From an uncultured Acetatifactor sp. (lineage in GTDB: Bacteria > Bacillota > Clostridia > Lachnospirales > Lachnospiraceae), in NCBI GenBank assembly GCA_947627535.1, contig CANQWM010000004.1, positions 1 to 64,000 on the forward strand: a DNA stretch of 64,000 bases, in the 5' to 3' direction. The position numbers were made by a program, and so were the translations under genes. Shown here one piece after another: positions 45,057 to 55,480 of the stretch (the first letter of the stretch is position 1; every line of letters begins with the position of its first letter). Under the pieces are notes generated by a model. The model searched no databases and was not told where the DNA came from. It saw nothing but the letters and a program-made list of their open reading frames with translations.

Positions 45057-46274
45057 TTACGCTTCCAGCCTGAGCCTGCGCCCCACGCACAGGCCGTCCA
45101 GCTTCCCATAGCTTTCCGCGAAATCCGCCTCCGTCATCACGGGGGTGATCAGACCGCATTCCTCCGGCACGCCCGGAAGTGTGACCTTCTCCGTACCCGC
45201 TCCGAACAGCGCCCTTGCCCTGTCCGCCCCTTCCGTCTTCACCCGGAGGAAGAACCGCCTGCTTGCCTGATCGATGACTGCCAGCTCCGCTTCCTGCGCG
45301 TCCCAGAAGCACATGATTACCTTGCCGATATGCCTTGCGCAGTCAATCACATCGGAGACCACAGCGCTGGCCGTGGGCAGCTTTCCCGCGCCGCGCCCGT
45401 AATACATGGAGTCGCCCAGCATGTTGCCCCTGACGAAAACCGCGTTGAACACGCCGTTTACCATGTGAAGGGGATGTCCGGCGTCGATCAGGAAGGGAGA
45501 AACCATGGCAAGGGTCTTCCCCTTTTCCTCCCTGCTGATGGCAAGCAGCTTGATGGACATGCCCATCTGTTTCGCATACGCGAAATCCCTGGGCTGTATC
45601 CCTGTGATTCCCTCGGTATAGATCCTGCGGTAGTCCACATTCTTTCCCGTCATCAGCGAGGAAAGGATCGCGATCTTGCGGCAGGCGTCGTGTCCCTCCA
45701 CGTCCGCCTCCGGGTTTCTCTCCGCGTACCCCTTCTCCTGGGCCTCCTTTAAAACCGTTTCGTAGTCCGCTCCCTCATATTCCATCTTGGATAAAATATA
45801 GTTGGTGGTGCCGTTTAAAATACCTGTAATCGCTTCGATCCGCTCCGCCGTCAGGGAATAATTCAACGGCCGTATGATGGGAATCCCGCCGCCCACGCTG
45901 GCTTCAAACAGATAGTTGCAGTTATTCGACTTTGCCAGCGCAAGAAGCTCCGGGCCGTGGGCCGCCACCAGCTCCTTGTTGGAGGTGCACACGCTCTTTC
46001 CCGCCTGCAGCGCCAGCTTTGTAAACTCGTATGCCTTTCCCACACCGCCCATGGTCTCGCAGATAATCCTGATCTCGTCGTCCGCCAGGATCGTCCCGAA
46101 GTCATGGATCACCCTGTCCCCATAAGGGTCGTCGGGAAAATCCAGCAGATCCAGAATATACTTGACCTCCAGCTCCTCTCCCGCCTTTTTATTGACCATT
46201 TCCTTATTTTTTTCGATCACCTCCACGACGCCGCTTCCCACGGTGCCGTAGCCCAGCACTGCTATCTTGATCAT
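45057..46274 (-). CDS. hom: Homoserine dehydrogenase
   Basis: MIKIAVLGYGTVGSGVVEVIEKN; TSNKELVAAHGPELLALA; EASVGGGIPIIRPL; ILNGTTNYILSKM. Confidence 0.95.
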   Translation of the reverse strand: MIKIAVLGYGTVGSGVVEVIEKNKEMVNKKAGEELEVKYILDLLDFPDDPYGDRVIHDFGTILADDEIRIICETMGGVGKAYEFTKLALQAGKSVCTSNKELVAAHGPELLALAKSNNCNYLFEASVGGGIPIIRPLNYSLTAERIEAITGILNGTTNYILSKMEYEGADYETVLKEAQEKGYAERNPEADVEGHDACRKIAILSSLMTGKNVDYRRIYTEGITGIQPRDFAYAKQMGMSIKLLAISREEKGKTLAMVSPFLIDAGHPLHMVNGVFNAVFVRGNMLGDSMYYGRGAGKLPTASAVVSDVIDCARHIGKVIMCFWDAQEAELAVIDQASRRFFLRVKTEGADRARALFGAGTEKVTLPGVPEECGLITPVMTEADFAESYGKLDGLCVGRRLRLEA

Positions 46275-46324
46275 CTTTTCTCCATTTCCGCGCTTATCTT
46301 ACGCGCATAGCGAGTCCGTTATTT

Positions 46325-47383
46325 TCAGTCCGAATCCACCACTTTGTTCTTTCCGGATTTCTTTCCCCGGTAAAGCCTTGCGTCCGCCACATTGATCCAT
46401 TCGTCCACGGTCTGGCCCTCCCGGTATCGTGTGGTGCCGATGGTGACGGTCATGTTGACGGTGGTGTTCCCATCGTACACAAAATCCTTGATCGCCACAT
46501 CCCGGCGGATATTGTCCAAAAGGACGCTCTCCAGGCGCCGGCCCTTCTCATCTTTGCCGCTGTCATCGCCCACGATTACAAATTCCTCGCCGCCCCAGCG
46601 GCATACCGTCCGGTCGCCGCAGTTTTTCTTAATGATCTCGGCCAGGGATCTCAGCACGAAATCACCGCACAGATGCCCGTATCTGTCATTGATCTTCTTA
46701 AAGTCGTCGATATCCAGAATGGCGATCCAGTAGTTCGCCATTTTCCGCTCCGCGTTGATAGCGTCCAGCTGGTCCACCAGATAATGTCTGTTGACCATCC
46801 CGGTCAGCTTGTCGTGGGTGGCCTGCCGCCCCAGCTCCTCCTCATAGTAGGCCGCCATCTTTGTCAGCAGCCCGAACAGCACGGTGATAAACGCGAAAAC
46901 GGCCACGGAGTTCAGCACCATTCCCACAAACTTCATCGTCTCCACCACATCGTACAGACTGCCCGCGAACTTCGTGATCAGAAGGCTTGTCAGGTACAGG
47001 GCGGCGCTGGCGATACAGTAGCCGATGCTCTTGATATGAGACTGTCCCAGTCTCGCGGAAAAGTAGTCCACATAGAACACAATCGCCATACAGCCGACAA
47101 AGTGGAGCTGAAATCCCATCTCCCATCCCGTGCTGATCACGGCCAGGAACATGTGGATCAGGATCTCGCAGAAGGTGGTGCGGATATAAACCGCAGTCTT
47201 TTTGCGTTTCAGCAGGTAAAAGCCCGACGCATAATACAGCACGCTGCCCACATTGACAATGGCCATCAGATACACCTCGATGACCGCAAACAAAATAAGC
47301 AGCCCGGTGTGTGAGACCAGCAGGAAGAGATTCAACATATTCAGATAATTGATCGCCGACTTACGGCTGCTGCCAAAATTCAT
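46325..47383 (-). CDS. Membrane GGDEF-domain protein (putative diguanylate cyclase)
   Basis: Six or so hydrophobic segments; DKLTGMVNRHYLVDQL...ILDIDDFKKINDRYGHLCGDFVLRSLAEII...CRWGGEEFVIV (GGEEF). Confidence 0.9.
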   Translation of the reverse strand: MNFGSSRKSAINYLNMLNLFLLVSHTGLLILFAVIEVYLMAIVNVGSVLYYASGFYLLKRKKTAVYIRTTFCEILIHMFLAVISTGWEMGFQLHFVGCMAIVFYVDYFSARLGQSHIKSIGYCIASAALYLTSLLITKFAGSLYDVVETMKFVGMVLNSVAVFAFITVLFGLLTKMAAYYEEELGRQATHDKLTGMVNRHYLVDQLDAINAERKMANYWIAILDIDDFKKINDRYGHLCGDFVLRSLAEIIKKNCGDRTVCRWGGEEFVIVGDDSGKDEKGRRLESVLLDNIRRDVAIKDFVYDGNTTVNMTVTIGTTRYREGQTVDEWINVADARLYRGKKSGKNKVVDSD

Positions 47384-47489
47384 CTTTCCCCTTTTCTTTC
47401 TGTGCTGTCCGGCATTTGCGCCTTGCTTGCATCTGCGTCTTGCTGTGTCGGGCATTCTCATCTTTTCGTTTCCCTGCCGGGAGTCATTC

Positions 47490-48728
47490 CTAGATCAGCG
47501 GATATTTGTCGGTCAGCGTCTTTACGATAGCCTTCGCTTCCGGAACGCTCTCCTCGCCGCCTTTTATCACCATCGCGATGGCCTCCGCGATCCTGTCCAT
47601 ATCCTCCGTGTTCATGCCCCTGGAGGTGACGGCGGGCGTTCCCAGACGGATTCCGCTGGTCACAAAGGGAGACTGGGGATCGTTGGGAATGGTATTCTTG
47701 TTGCAGGTGATGAAAGCCGCGTCCAGCAGCTTCTCCACCGCTTTTCCCGTGAGTCCAAAATTGGTCAGGTCCACCAGCATCAGGTGGTTGTCCGTGCCGC
47801 CGGAAACGATCTTTACGCCCCTCTCCTGAAGACCCTTGCAGAGGGCCTGGGCGTTGTCGATGATATTCCTCTGATAGGTCTTAAACTCCTCGCTGAGGGC
47901 CTCCTTGAAGCAGACGGCCTTGGCGGCGATCACATGCATCAGGGGGCCGCCCTGAATGCCGGGGAAAATCGCCTTGTTGAAATTATATTTTTCGTTCACC
48001 GCATTGCTGGAAAGAATCATGCCGCCTCTGGGCCCCCGCAGGGTCTTATGGGTCGTGGTGGTCGTCACGTCCGCGTAAGGGATAGGGCTTGGATGCAGCC
48101 CCGCGGCCACAAGGCCCGCGATATGCGCCATATCCACCATGAGCACGGCGCCCACCTCGTCGGCGACCTCCCGGAATTTCTTAAAGTCAATGGTGCGGGC
48201 GTAAGCGGAAGCGCCGGCAATGATCATCTTCGGCTTTGCCTCCTTCGCGATCTCCCGCAGCCTGTCATAGTCGATAAACCCGTCGTCATTTACGCCGTAA
48301 GGCACAATATGGAAATATTTTCCGGACATATTCACCGGGCTTCCGTGGGTCAGGTGTCCGCCGTGGTCCAGATTCATACCCATGATGGTGTCACCGGGTT
48401 TGCAGACGGCGAACTGCACCGCCATGTTGGCCTGGGCGCCGGAATGGGGCTGTACATTCGCATACTCACAGCCGAACAGCTTCTTTGCGCGCTCGATGGC
48501 CAGGTTCTCCACCACGTCCACACACTGACAGCCGCCATAATACCTCTTTCCGGGATATCCTTCCGCGTATTTGTTTGTCAGGGGACTCCCCATGGCCGCC
48601 ATCACGGCCTTACTCACCCAGTTTTCCGAAGCGATCAGCTCGATATGGCTGTTCTGCCGCTCCTGCTCGTCCACAATGGCCTGGGCTGTCTCGGGGTCAA
48701 CCTTTTTTACTTCGTCCAGCGAATACAT
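47490..48728 (-). CDS. glyA: Serine hydroxymethyltransferase
   Basis: [67 protein letters not shown]. Confidence 0.97.
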   Translation of the reverse strand: MYSLDEVKKVDPETAQAIVDEQERQNSHIELIASENWVSKAVMAAMGSPLTNKYAEGYPGKRYYGGCQCVDVVENLAIERAKKLFGCEYANVQPHSGAQANMAVQFAVCKPGDTIMGMNLDHGGHLTHGSPVNMSGKYFHIVPYGVNDDGFIDYDRLREIAKEAKPKMIIAGASAYARTIDFKKFREVADEVGAVLMVDMAHIAGLVAAGLHPSPIPYADVTTTTTHKTLRGPRGGMILSSNAVNEKYNFNKAIFPGIQGGPLMHVIAAKAVCFKEALSEEFKTYQRNIIDNAQALCKGLQERGVKIVSGGTDNHLMLVDLTNFGLTGKAVEKLLDAAFITCNKNTIPNDPQSPFVTSGIRLGTPAVTSRGMNTEDMDRIAEAIAMVIKGGEESVPEAKAIVKTLTDKYPLI

Positions 48729-48948
48729 TTCTTTCTTCCTCCTGTCTCTGCGGGATCATGCAACACTCGCGTATGATTATAGCACAGTTTTCGTCACTTG
48801 CAAAGAGAAAACCTCTGAAGCGTCCCTTTGCCGTTTGGTCAGGGCAATATAATCCATGACAAAACAATATAATCTATGGAGTTTCGTCCGACAATTTGCC
48901 ATAATAATAGTAAATTTCGGAACCATTCCAGCAAAGGACGGATCTCTT

Positions 48949-50547
48949 ATGTACAAAACCATTTTTGTGGATCAGTGCGGCTATCTGCCGGGAATGACAA
49001 AACAGGCCACCTTCCGCGCCGACGCTCCCGTTTCGTTCCATGTGGTCACTTCGGACGGGCGCAGGGTCTTTCGCGGAAACGCCGGCCTGCGGCGCGAGAA
49101 CGTCTCCGCCGGGGAGACGGATTATATCGGCGATTTCTCCGCCGTCACAGCGCCCGGCCGCTACCGCATCGTGACGGAAGACTTCAGCGAGTCAGACACC
49201 TTTGAGATCGGGGAGGACGTCTATACCGACGTGTTTCAGAAAGCGTTCGCCTTCTTTTATCTGCAGCGCTGCGGCCACACCCTGCCGGAGCGCGCCGCTG
49301 GGAGCTTCGCCCATCTGGCCTGCCATACGAAGATCGCCTCTGTCTACGGCACCGGCAAAAGAATGGACGTCTCCGGAGGCTGGCACGACGCGGGGGACTA
49401 TGGACGGTATGTGGTGCCCGGCGCCATGGCCGTGGCACAGCTTCTCTATGCCTGCGACGTAAATCCCCTGCTCTCTGCCCTGTACCGGGCGCCGGAGAAA
49501 ACCGATTCCCCTCTGCCGCCCTGCCTGGAAGAGATCAAATACGAACTGGACTGGATGATGAAGCTGCAAAGAGAGGACGGCCAGGTTTACCACAAGGCCT
49601 CCTGCCGCCGCTTCTGCGGCTTTATCATGCCCGACCAGGAGACGGAGGAAATCGTGGTCAGCCCCGTCTCCGTCACGGCTACCGCCGATCTCGCCGCCGT
49701 GACGGCATTGGCCTCCCGCTTCTACCGGGAATACGATCCCGCTTACGCGGACAGGCTCGCCCTTTCCTCCCGGAGGGCCTATGACGCCCTCTCCGGGATG
49801 GAGCTTCCGGGCGGATTCAAAAATCCGCCGGAGATCACCACCGGCGGTTACGGGGACCCGAACGACGCCGACGAGCGCTGCTGGGCCGCGGCGGAGCTGT
49901 ACAAAACCTTCGGAGAGCCCCGCTTCCGGGAAGACTTTGAGCGCCTCGCCAGCCAGCAGATCTATCACGGCTACGGCTGGGGAAACATGGGGACTTACGC
50001 AAACCTCGCTTACCTCACCACGGCTTTTCCCACCGACGAGTCCTTAAAAGAAAAAATCGCGGAGGAAATGACGGCGCTGGGAGAAGAAAAGCTCCGCCTT
50101 TCCGCCGCGGACGGCTACGGCACCGCCCTGGCGCCGAAGCAGTACCACTGGGGCAGCAACCTGGGGGCGGCAAACAGCGGCCTTCATCTCTATGACGCCT
50201 ACCGCCTTACGGGGCGCAGGGAATTTCTCGACGCCGCCGCGGACCAGCTCCACTATCTTCTGGGCCGCAATCCCCTTGGGCTGTGCTACTTAACCGGCTG
50301 CGGCACGGACGCTGTAAAACATCCCCACCACAGGCCCTCCGCCTTCCTTGGGAAAGCCATGCCCGGTATGCTCTCCGGCGGGCCCTGCGGCTACCGGGCG
50401 GATCCTGCGGCGAAGGGCGTCCTGTCCGAGGACATTCCCCCCGCCAGGGCGCTGCTGGATATGTACGGCAGCTACTCTACCAACGAAGTGGCGATCTACT
50501 GGAACTCCGCCTTTGTCCAGCTTCTGGCAAGCGTATCCAGGGGCTGA
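48949..50547 (+). CDS. Glycoside hydrolase family 9, predicted cytoplasmic
   Basis: N-terminal Ig-like cellulase domain (VDQCGYLPGMTKQATF); DVSGGWHDAGDYGRYVVPGAMAV; HYLLGRNPLGLCYLTGCG; YSTNEVAIYWNSAFV. No signal peptide visible. Confidence 0.9.
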   Translation: MYKTIFVDQCGYLPGMTKQATFRADAPVSFHVVTSDGRRVFRGNAGLRRENVSAGETDYIGDFSAVTAPGRYRIVTEDFSESDTFEIGEDVYTDVFQKAFAFFYLQRCGHTLPERAAGSFAHLACHTKIASVYGTGKRMDVSGGWHDAGDYGRYVVPGAMAVAQLLYACDVNPLLSALYRAPEKTDSPLPPCLEEIKYELDWMMKLQREDGQVYHKASCRRFCGFIMPDQETEEIVVSPVSVTATADLAAVTALASRFYREYDPAYADRLALSSRRAYDALSGMELPGGFKNPPEITTGGYGDPNDADERCWAAAELYKTFGEPRFREDFERLASQQIYHGYGWGNMGTYANLAYLTTAFPTDESLKEKIAEEMTALGEEKLRLSAADGYGTALAPKQYHWGSNLGAANSGLHLYDAYRLTGRREFLDAAADQLHYLLGRNPLGLCYLTGCGTDAVKHPHHRPSAFLGKAMPGMLSGGPCGYRADPAAKGVLSEDIPPARALLDMYGSYSTNEVAIYWNSAFVQLLASVSRG

Positions 50548-50570
50548 GACAAAGGCCGCCCCTCTCTTCC

Positions 50571-52175
50571 TTACAGCGGCTGATAGGAAAGGCGCCGGAA
50601 GCAGGCCGCCCCTTCCCTGCCCTCAGTGTCGGCCACGGCATACAGTCCCACCGTACATCCCACAAAGCCTCCTGCCACCTCTGTGGAAAGGTCTCTGATA
50701 TCAAGATCCCTGCAAAGCAGCGCCTTCTCGGCGCCCTGCGTCTGTCCGTCCTGGGGGGCCCACAACTCCAGCGAAGCGGACAGTCCCTCCACCGTCAGGA
50801 CAAGCTGCACCTCCTCCAGGGAAAGGGCAGGCTGCGGGATATCGTCGCTTCCGATGACGACGCTGCAGACTGTGGTATCGCTGCCGCCCCTGCAGAAAAT
50901 GACCTCCGCCTTCAGCTGCTCCCCCATCCGGCAAAGCTCCGTCCGAAGGTGATAGTCGTTGCTCTGCATCAGCGCCAGGCCCGCTCTCCTTCCCTCCGTC
51001 AGATGATCCGTAAGCAGGTCCGCCTGGGCCCGGAAGCTGTGATGCTGCTGGCGCAGCGCCACATAGGAGGGGCTTTTCTTTTCCTTCAGCGTAACGGCGC
51101 CAAACGAAAGCTCCAGACCCTCCCCGGTCAGACGGTACATGTCCTTTCCGGGATTGCGCAGGGTTAAAAATTCCGGCGGAAGCTCCTTCATCCCCCCGAA
51201 CGCATAAGTCCTGCTGCCGAAGGGATCCTCCTTTGTCAGGGAAACATCCGGAAGATTGATCTCTACCTCCTTCGTCAGCATCCCCACGCCGGGATTGACC
51301 ACCGGCCAGTCATTCTCCCAGATCACCTTTGCCAGGAAGGTCTCCCGGCCCATGGTGGTATAGCCCTCCAGCGGGCGCACCGCCAGCATGACCATATACC
51401 ATTCTCCGTTTACGGTCTCTACCAGATCCCCGTGCCCCACATACCGGATGGGATACTCCTTCCCCAGATGCCTGTGGGTGAGAATGGGATTACAGAAATT
51501 GTTCTCGTAAGGCCCCAGCAGATTCCGGCTGCGGCAGATCGTCACCGCGTGCTCCGGGCCGGTGCCGCCCTCGGCGTTCATAATATAATACCATCCGTCT
51601 TTTTTGTACAGATGGGGTCCCTCGGGCCAGACAATATTCTTCATGGCGCCGTTCCAGACATTCCAGGTCTCTCCCACCAGCTTCATCTGTTCCAGATCAA
51701 GCTCCCGGATCCAGATATAATAATCCCCGTTGTACTTACAGCCCTCGGGGTTGGGATGGGTTCCGATATAATAACACTTCCCGTCGTCGTCAAAAAACAG
51801 GCTGGGATCGATGCCGTCCGCGCCCTCCAGATAATGCGGCTCCGACCAGGGCCCCGCGGGATCCTTCGCCGTCACAACATAATTTCCGCCGTGGGACACA
51901 TTGGTGCAGATCACATAGAAGGTCCCCTCATGATACCGGATGGTAGGCGCGAAAAGCCCCTGGGAATGGCCGCTGTCTTTCAGCGGAAGCTGGCTTGCCC
52001 TCTCCATCACGTTTCCGATCTGCTCCCAGTGGGCCAGGTCCCTGCTGTGCAGCACGGGCAGCCCCGGGAAATAGGAAAACGTAGAATTTACAATATAGAA
52101 ATCCTCTCCCACCGCGCAAATGGACGGATCCGGATAAAAACCCGGAAGGATGGGATTAACTGCGGTTACTGACAT
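50571..52175 (-). CDS. Glycoside hydrolase family 43 (beta-xylosidase/arabinofuranosidase-like)
   Basis: NPILPGFYPDPSICAVGEDFYIVNSTFSYFPGLPVLHSRDLAHW; GIDPSLFFDDDGKCYYIGT; WPEGPHLYKKDGWYYIMNAEGGTG. Confidence 0.93.
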   Translation of the reverse strand: MSVTAVNPILPGFYPDPSICAVGEDFYIVNSTFSYFPGLPVLHSRDLAHWEQIGNVMERASQLPLKDSGHSQGLFAPTIRYHEGTFYVICTNVSHGGNYVVTAKDPAGPWSEPHYLEGADGIDPSLFFDDDGKCYYIGTHPNPEGCKYNGDYYIWIRELDLEQMKLVGETWNVWNGAMKNIVWPEGPHLYKKDGWYYIMNAEGGTGPEHAVTICRSRNLLGPYENNFCNPILTHRHLGKEYPIRYVGHGDLVETVNGEWYMVMLAVRPLEGYTTMGRETFLAKVIWENDWPVVNPGVGMLTKEVEINLPDVSLTKEDPFGSRTYAFGGMKELPPEFLTLRNPGKDMYRLTGEGLELSFGAVTLKEKKSPSYVALRQQHHSFRAQADLLTDHLTEGRRAGLALMQSNDYHLRTELCRMGEQLKAEVIFCRGGSDTTVCSVVIGSDDIPQPALSLEEVQLVLTVEGLSASLELWAPQDGQTQGAEKALLCRDLDIRDLSTEVAGGFVGCTVGLYAVADTEGREGAACFRRLSYQPL

Positions 52176-52213
52176 GTTTTTCCTCCTTCTGCTGCCCTGG
52201 GCAGCCCTTGCCT

Positions 52214-53587
52214 TTACTGCAGGAACTTATCGTACGCCGGCTTCGGCTGATAGTTTTCGTCAAAGAGCAGCGGACATTCCGGAAGATCCTCCGTATTTCC
52301 CCCGCCCACGTCGGAACGGGACTGCAGCCAGGAATAGTGGTCCACCGTTCCCCAGAAGGTAAGGCCCGTCACGTTGACTCCCTCCTTCTGATTGACGTTT
52401 TTCAGTGCCCAGTAGATGGTGCCGTAACGGTTCGCCTGCTTTTCAAACTCTTCCGCTTTCGCCTCGTCGCTCCCGTCATAGCCGTCGCTGGCCTTCATGT
52501 CGAACTCCGTGATCTGGACATTCCCGACCACCGCCGCATACCGCTCCACAGCGGTGGAAATATCGCTCATGGCAGGCGACGACATGTTGTAATGTCCCTG
52601 CATACCCATGGCGTCGATACGGGTGCCCTCCCCGGGCGCTCCCTCCTGCTCCTTTACCGCCCGCAGCAGCTCCAGAATCCCCTGCTGCTTTTTGAAGACG
52701 CATTCATTGTAGTCGTTATAGTACAGCTCCAGATCCGCCGGCGCGTACTTGTTTGCATACCGAAAGGCGTTCAGAATATATTCATTGCTTTGATACACAT
52801 GCCACCAGCTGGAATTGCTTCCATGGGTATCGTTGCTCAGCGGCTCGTCCGGGTTCTCCTGATCCGTCCGGTAGGTGCCCGATCCGTCGCTCACGGCTTC
52901 GTTCACCACGTCCCAGCCGTAAAACATTCCCCGATACCTGCTGTCCTCCCCGGTAAAATGGGTGAGCATGGTCCGGATATACCATTCCAGCCTTTTGTTC
53001 ATGGTCTCTTTATCCACGTAATCCTTGTTTTTGTCGTAATCCACATGGAAGAACCATTCCGGCGTCTGGGAATGCCATACCAGCACATGCCCCCGGACCT
53101 TGATGGGATCGTCGGGGTGTTCCTGGTTCCACTCCAGCACCTTGTCAAGGATCGCCTCCGCCCGGGAATAATCCATTTTCGGGACAAGTATGGTCTCGCC
53201 GTTTAATTCGGCTTCCTCCGTCCCGGGACATTTCCCGTTGCTGTAGCCGAACATGGCATCCGGCTTCAGCTCGTTTCCCAGCGTCACCGCGTTAAAATAG
53301 GTAGTGATAATGTCCCACACCTTCTCATCCTGGATCTCTCCCAGGGTCACGGCCGCTCCCACGCGGCAGCCGAGATTTTTCATGACCGCTTCCTTTAGGA
53401 CTGGTGAGGCTTCCCCCTCCGGCGCGCTCTCGTCCTCCCGGGAGGCTTCCTGTCCCTGCCCGCTGCCGGAAAGCTGTCCGCTCTCCTCCGACGCAGGATC
53501 CTTCGCGCCTTCCTTCCCGGCGCACCCCGTCAGTCCGGAAACCAGAAGCGTCATCACCGCCAGCCCGGCCAAAATTCTTTTTCTCAT
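52214..53587 (-). CDS. Glycoside hydrolase family 10 endo-1,4-beta-xylanase, lipoprotein
   Basis: Lipobox LLVSGLTGCAG; GHVLVWHSQTPEWFF; GWDVVNEAVSDGSG; VQITEFDMKA. Confidence 0.94.
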   Translation of the reverse strand: MRKRILAGLAVMTLLVSGLTGCAGKEGAKDPASEESGQLSGSGQGQEASREDESAPEGEASPVLKEAVMKNLGCRVGAAVTLGEIQDEKVWDIITTYFNAVTLGNELKPDAMFGYSNGKCPGTEEAELNGETILVPKMDYSRAEAILDKVLEWNQEHPDDPIKVRGHVLVWHSQTPEWFFHVDYDKNKDYVDKETMNKRLEWYIRTMLTHFTGEDSRYRGMFYGWDVVNEAVSDGSGTYRTDQENPDEPLSNDTHGSNSSWWHVYQSNEYILNAFRYANKYAPADLELYYNDYNECVFKKQQGILELLRAVKEQEGAPGEGTRIDAMGMQGHYNMSSPAMSDISTAVERYAAVVGNVQITEFDMKASDGYDGSDEAKAEEFEKQANRYGTIYWALKNVNQKEGVNVTGLTFWGTVDHYSWLQSRSDVGGGNTEDLPECPLLFDENYQPKPAYDKFLQ

Positions 53588-53658
53588 TTTCTCACTCCAT
53601 TCTTATAGTTTACTTTTTCTTTCCTCAGTGATAAAATCAGGATAGAGGTGAACCTATC

Positions 53659-54582
53659 ATGACAGATGAAACCATCAATTTCAACAGTGTCAACAGTGAT
53701 TTCCCCGGAAACAGGACCATACAGCCGGGCAGCCAGGAGGTGGTGTCCTACCACCTAAGCTCCGCCGTCCGGATCTGGTGCAACGAACAGGATGTGGATT
53801 TTGACGCCCACTGGCACACCGCTCTGGAGATCATCGTCCCCGTGGAAAACTGGTACGACGCCGTCATAGCCGAAACCACCTATCACCTCATGCCCGGAGA
53901 TATCCTCATCATCCCGTCGGGCGAGCTCCATTCCCTGAAAGCGCCCCGGACAGGCACTCGTTACGTCTTCCTGCTGGACATTTCCTCCGTCGCAAAGCTC
54001 CACGGATTTGCAAGCCTTCAGTCCATAATGGACGGTCCCCTGTACATCACCCGGACCACCTATCCCCATATCTATGACGATATCTACCACATTCTGCTTC
54101 AGATGCGAAACGAATATTACAGCAGAAACGAATTTGCGGAGCTGGCCATTTTCTCTCTTCTTCTGAACCTTTTCGTGAAGCTGGGAAACGACCGCGTAAA
54201 CTGCAGAACCCTTTTCCCCAGCACAAGACCCTATAAACAGAAGGAATATGTCAGCAAATTCAACGACGTTATGGAATACATAGACGCCCATTATATGGAA
54301 AACTTCACCCTCGAAGACGTAGCATACGCCACCGGCTTCAGCAAATATCATTTTTCCCGGCTGTTCAAGCAGTACACGGGCTACAGCTTCTGTTCCTACA
54401 TCTGCCGCAGACGGATCAAGGTCGCGGAGGACCTTCTGGAACAGCCGGATCTGTCTATCACGGAGATCGCCATGCAGTCCGGCTTTCCCAGCATTTCCAC
54501 CTTCAACCGCGTGTTCCGCCAGCAGAAGAACTGTTCTCCTTCGGAGTACCGGGAGAAAAACAGCCGCGCCATCGTTTCCTGA
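53659..54582 (+). CDS. AraC family transcriptional regulator (cupin + HTH)
   Basis: FDAHWHTALEIIVPVE...MPGDILIIPSGELHSL; C-terminal FTLEDVAYATGFSKYHFSRLFKQYTGYSFCSYICRRRIKVAEDLLEQPDLSITEIAMQSGFPSISTFNRVFRQQKNCSPSEYR. Confidence 0.94.
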   Translation: MTDETINFNSVNSDFPGNRTIQPGSQEVVSYHLSSAVRIWCNEQDVDFDAHWHTALEIIVPVENWYDAVIAETTYHLMPGDILIIPSGELHSLKAPRTGTRYVFLLDISSVAKLHGFASLQSIMDGPLYITRTTYPHIYDDIYHILLQMRNEYYSRNEFAELAIFSLLLNLFVKLGNDRVNCRTLFPSTRPYKQKEYVSKFNDVMEYIDAHYMENFTLEDVAYATGFSKYHFSRLFKQYTGYSFCSYICRRRIKVAEDLLEQPDLSITEIAMQSGFPSISTFNRVFRQQKNCSPSEYREKNSRAIVS

Positions 54583-54589
54583 AAGCGTC

Positions 54590-55477
54590 TTACTTCTGAT
54601 CCGGTCCGCTGATGACCACCTTCCCGTCCTGGAGCGCGATCTTTACCTTGTTTCCGGACAGCCCCATGGACTCCAGCAGGTCGGAAGGAATCTGAACCCG
54701 TCCCGCCTTGTCCATAATGGCGTATTCCTCCTGGGTATCCTCCTTGCGCCAGTCGATGGAAGTCTCCTTTAACCGCTCCGCATACGCCTCCTTCAGCACA
54801 CGCTCGCTGCTGATCTTGCCGTCCCGGATCGCCACAACGCGCCGTACCTTCTTCGACAGCGCCACATCGTGGGTAACGATCAGGATCGTCTGGCCCGACT
54901 TGTTCAGCTCCGTAAAGATATCGAAGATATAGTTTGCCGTCTTTACGTCCACACTTCCTGTAGGTTCGTCCGCCAGCAGAAGCTTTGGAGAATTGGCAAG
55001 GGCGATGGCAATGGCTACCCTCTGCTGCTCACCGCCGGAAAGCATGTTCATCCGGCTGGATTTTTTATTGGCCATCCCCACCATCTCAAGAAGCTGAAGC
55101 GCCTTCTCCTTTCGCTTCGGGGTGCCGGAAATGCTCATAGGCATCATCACGTTCTCAAGGACGGTGAGAAAAGGGACAAGGTTGCGCCCGTTGTTCTGCC
55201 ATACAAAACCGACAGTATCCCTCTTATACAGCACAAGCTTTTTTTCCGTCATGGTAAAGAGGTTTTTCCCGCCCACGATCAGGGAACCCGCGCTGGGCCG
55301 ATCCAGTCCGCCGATCATATTTAAGAAGGTGGACTTGCCGCTGCCGCTGTTGCCGATAATGGCGGTCAGCTCCCCTTCCTCCACCGTCAGATCCAGCCCC
55401 TGCAAGGCCAGAACCTCCGTCTCCTTTGACTTATAGATCTTCACCAGGCCTTCCGCCTGTATCATATTCTCAGGCAT
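54590..55477 (-). CDS. ABC transporter ATP-binding protein with C-terminal SpoVT-AbrB-like domain
   Basis: [55 protein letters not shown]; then [42 protein letters not shown]. Confidence 0.92.
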   Translation of the reverse strand: MPENMIQAEGLVKIYKSKETEVLALQGLDLTVEEGELTAIIGNSGSGKSTFLNMIGGLDRPSAGSLIVGGKNLFTMTEKKLVLYKRDTVGFVWQNNGRNLVPFLTVLENVMMPMSISGTPKRKEKALQLLEMVGMANKKSSRMNMLSGGEQQRVAIAIALANSPKLLLADEPTGSVDVKTANYIFDIFTELNKSGQTILIVTHDVALSKKVRRVVAIRDGKISSERVLKEAYAERLKETSIDWRKEDTQEEYAIMDKAGRVQIPSDLLESMGLSGNKVKIALQDGKVVISGPDQK

Positions 55478-55480
55478 CGC

